From Selenomonas dianae (lineage in GTDB: Bacteria > Bacillota > Negativicutes > Selenomonadales > Selenomonadaceae): DNA of 64,000 nt. Within the stretch, counting starts at the first letter, position 1, and the number at the start of each line of letters is the position of its first letter. The position numbers and the translations under genes were made by a program. Positions 62,646 to 64,000 of this stretch are shown here, piece after piece. Where the stretch lies: positions 1,664,001 to 1,728,000 of the forward strand of contig NZ_CP128650.1 of the NCBI RefSeq assembly GCF_030644225.1, in the 5' to 3' direction. The notes below the pieces were generated by a model. That model worked only from the letters and a program-made list of their open reading frames with translations, searched no databases and was not told the DNA's origin.

Positions 62646-63698
62646 TCACACAAAACGAATATCCCCGCCGCTCGCCTTGCGCAGACGGTTCATAATCGCA
62701 AGCCCAAGCCCAAGAGAACCTGTTCCCTCGGCGAGAAGGGAGGTCACGGGCAGATCATCAAAGTGACGGAGCGCATCGTAGAGGCAGGATGCAAATGCGC
62801 TGTGATTGCCACGCGCCCCGCAGTGATATGTGTCATCTGCATGGATGATGTCGGAGAGTGCCATGATGGTCTCACTGCTTGCGATGAGTGCAGGCCGCTG
62901 CCCTGCCGCACTGCGGCGCAAGATCTCCTCCCGCAGTGCCGCCACAACATCTGTTCCCGCCCCCACATAGACGGTGAGCGGGACGCGCGGGGCGTAGTGC
63001 GTATACTTCATCCCCGGCGCACGCGGCACTGCATCCTCTGCCGTAAGAGCTGCATCCATGCGCACCTCGATATGCGGCAGTTCCGCCGCAATCATCTCAC
63101 GCGTGACAGCACCGGGACGCAGGATCGTGACAGTGCCCTCCTCCGTGCAGTCCACGATGGTGGACTCCACGCCCCACCGACAACTCCCGCCGTCGAGGAT
63201 GAGCGGGATACGCCCCTCCATGTCCGCAAAGACCATTGCCGCCGAGGTTGGGCTCGGACGCCCCGAGGTGTTCGCAGACGGCGCGGCGATCGGCACACCT
63301 GCCGCACGGATCAGGCGGCGGGCAATATCGTGGTCAGGACAGCGCACGCCGACCGTCGGCAGCCCGCCCGTGACAATGTCGGGGATGTTCTCTGCTTTCG
63401 GCAGGATAACGGTGAGAGGACCGGGCGCAAATGCGGTGAAAAGGTGCGCGGCGACAAATGGAACGTCATGCGCGACGGTATGTGCCATCGCAAGGTCAGC
63501 GATATGGAGGATGAGCGGATTGTCGGCGGGTCTCCCCTTCGCCGCATAAATTCGTGCGCACGCCGCCGCATCCAGTCCGTTCGCGCCAAGCCCATAGACC
63601 GTCTCCGTTGGAAACGCGACGAGCGCACCGCTGCGGATCATCGCAGCGGCGCACTCAAAATCTGTGGGCGATGTCGGACGAAGTATCTCCGTATCCAT
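62646..63698 (-). CDS. Threonylcarbamoyl-AMP synthase (Sua5/TsaC type)
   Basis: This enzyme makes L-threonylcarbamoyl-AMP from threonine, bicarbonate and ATP, the first step of the t6A tRNA modification. The 350 aa length is that of Sua5, with a YrdC/TsaC domain (about 1-210: FPTETVYGLGANGLDA near residue 28, KGRPADNPLILHI near residue 52, PSANTSGRPSPTSA near residue 140) and a C-terminal Sua5 domain (about 230-350), joined by a linker with PGMKYTHYAPR. GGGAGG precedes the ATG at 63698. It starts 10 bp after prmC, so the two are co-transcribed. Confidence 0.96.
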   Translation of the reverse strand: MDTEILRPTSPTDFECAAAMIRSGALVAFPTETVYGLGANGLDAAACARIYAAKGRPADNPLILHIADLAMAHTVAHDVPFVAAHLFTAFAPGPLTVILPKAENIPDIVTGGLPTVGVRCPDHDIARRLIRAAGVPIAAPSANTSGRPSPTSAAMVFADMEGRIPLILDGGSCRWGVESTIVDCTEEGTVTILRPGAVTREMIAAELPHIEVRMDAALTAEDAVPRAPGMKYTHYAPRVPLTVYVGAGTDVVAALREEILRRSAAGQRPALIASSETIMALSDIIHADDTYHCGARGNHSAFASCLYDALRHFDDLPVTSLLAEGTGSLGLGLAIMNRLRKASGGDIRFV

Positions 63699-63708
63699 TG
63701 TATCCTCC

Positions 63709-64000
63709 CTACTCCGTATATCCCACCACAACGCGCTCAATCCCACCGAGATCCTTCAAGATCTCGGTTCGCACAATGCGCGGATGCGCCAAGGCGAGTG
63801 CCGCGACTGCCGCAGCCTCATGGATTCCCACCTCAACGGCAATTGCGCCGCCGTCCTTGAGCATTGCAGGAGCGTCTGCCATCAGGCGGCGGTAGAGATC
63901 CAGTCCATCCACACCTCCGTCGAGTGCGCGATGCGGCTCATAGCTGCGCACCTCGGGCATGAGTTTCGCAATATCCGCTGTGGGGATGTACGGCGGATTT
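63709..64000 (-). CDS. prmC: Release-factor glutamine methyltransferase, C-terminal part
   Basis: This enzyme methylates the GGQ glutamine of peptide-chain release factors. Only the last 97 residues are in the window. They begin at the catalytic NPPY motif (NPPYIPTADIAKL) and continue with YEPHRALDGGVDGLDLYRRL, both hallmarks of PrmC/HemK. The gene starts beyond the right edge. It is followed after 10 bp by the Sua5 gene, a common prfA-prmC-tsaC arrangement. Confidence 0.93.
   Translation of the reverse strand, partial: NPPYIPTADIAKLMPEVRSYEPHRALDGGVDGLDLYRRLMADAPAMLKDGGAIAVEVGIHEAAAVAALALAHPRIVRTEILKDLGGIERVVVGYTE

Overview
The window looks like a chromosomal segment from a diderm, anaerobic Negativicute, most likely Selenomonas or a close relative. 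This is an inference from gene content. Firmicute-type genes (CIRCE-controlled groESL, a type 2 galT, strong AGGAGG ribosome sites, high GC with strong codon bias) sit beside genes that need an outer membrane (two two-partner secretion loci with Omp85-like TpsB transporters, and an ArnT-type lipid-linked glycosyltransferase). Anaerobic oxidative and nitrosative defence genes (hybrid cluster protein, superoxide reductase) are also present.

Layout. 1-7.9 kb: pckA start, thrC, a nadE whose glutaminase half has lost its catalytic residues, and a Zn/Mn ABC importer behind a Fur-type palindrome, whose last permease carries a winged-helix tail. 8.0-12.5 kb: tpsB1-tpsA1. 12.8-16.6 kb: purL. 16.9-29.8 kb: a galactoside catabolism cluster on the minus strand (kinase-like protein, GPH symporter, lacZ, galK, galE, galT, LacI-type regulator, alpha-galactosidase) with three copies of one LacI/CcpA-type operator. 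29.9-34.1 kb: tpsB2-tpsA2, a near-identical duplicate of tpsB and of the start of tpsA. 34.2-37.5 kb: deoD, htpX, serA. 37.7-43.0 kb: a nickel/peptide-type ABC importer. 43.3-49.3 kb: hcp, an ECF S-component, ccdA-tlpA, prmA-rsmE and superoxide reductase. 49.5-56.1 kb: glycosyltransferases, an orphan sorbitol-type PTS IIA protein, a SAF-domain dehydrogenase, groESL. 56.5-61.4 kb: a chemoreceptor with its own sugar-binding lipoprotein, then ilvN-ilvB. 61.5-64.0 kb: comF, an isolated plus-strand unit with promoter and terminator but no clear gene, sua5/tsaC and the end of prmC.

Two repeat families stand out. One is a roughly 160-170 bp long-hairpin element present five times, always in the same chromosomal orientation and always inside or at the 3' end of a transcript. 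Its arms differ between copies but stay complementary within each copy. The other is a 161-163 bp MITE-like element with 15 bp terminal inverted repeats, present three times. Two copies are flanked by perfect 4 bp target duplications, and one is inserted inside a copy of the first family. The two TPS loci form 1.9 kb direct repeats around the purL-galactoside block, a configuration open to gene conversion or deletion.

The leads I would follow first are the covarying hairpin family, the orphan unit at 62.14-62.60 kb, the TPS duplication, and the hcp promoter with an inverted repeat centred at about -41.5.
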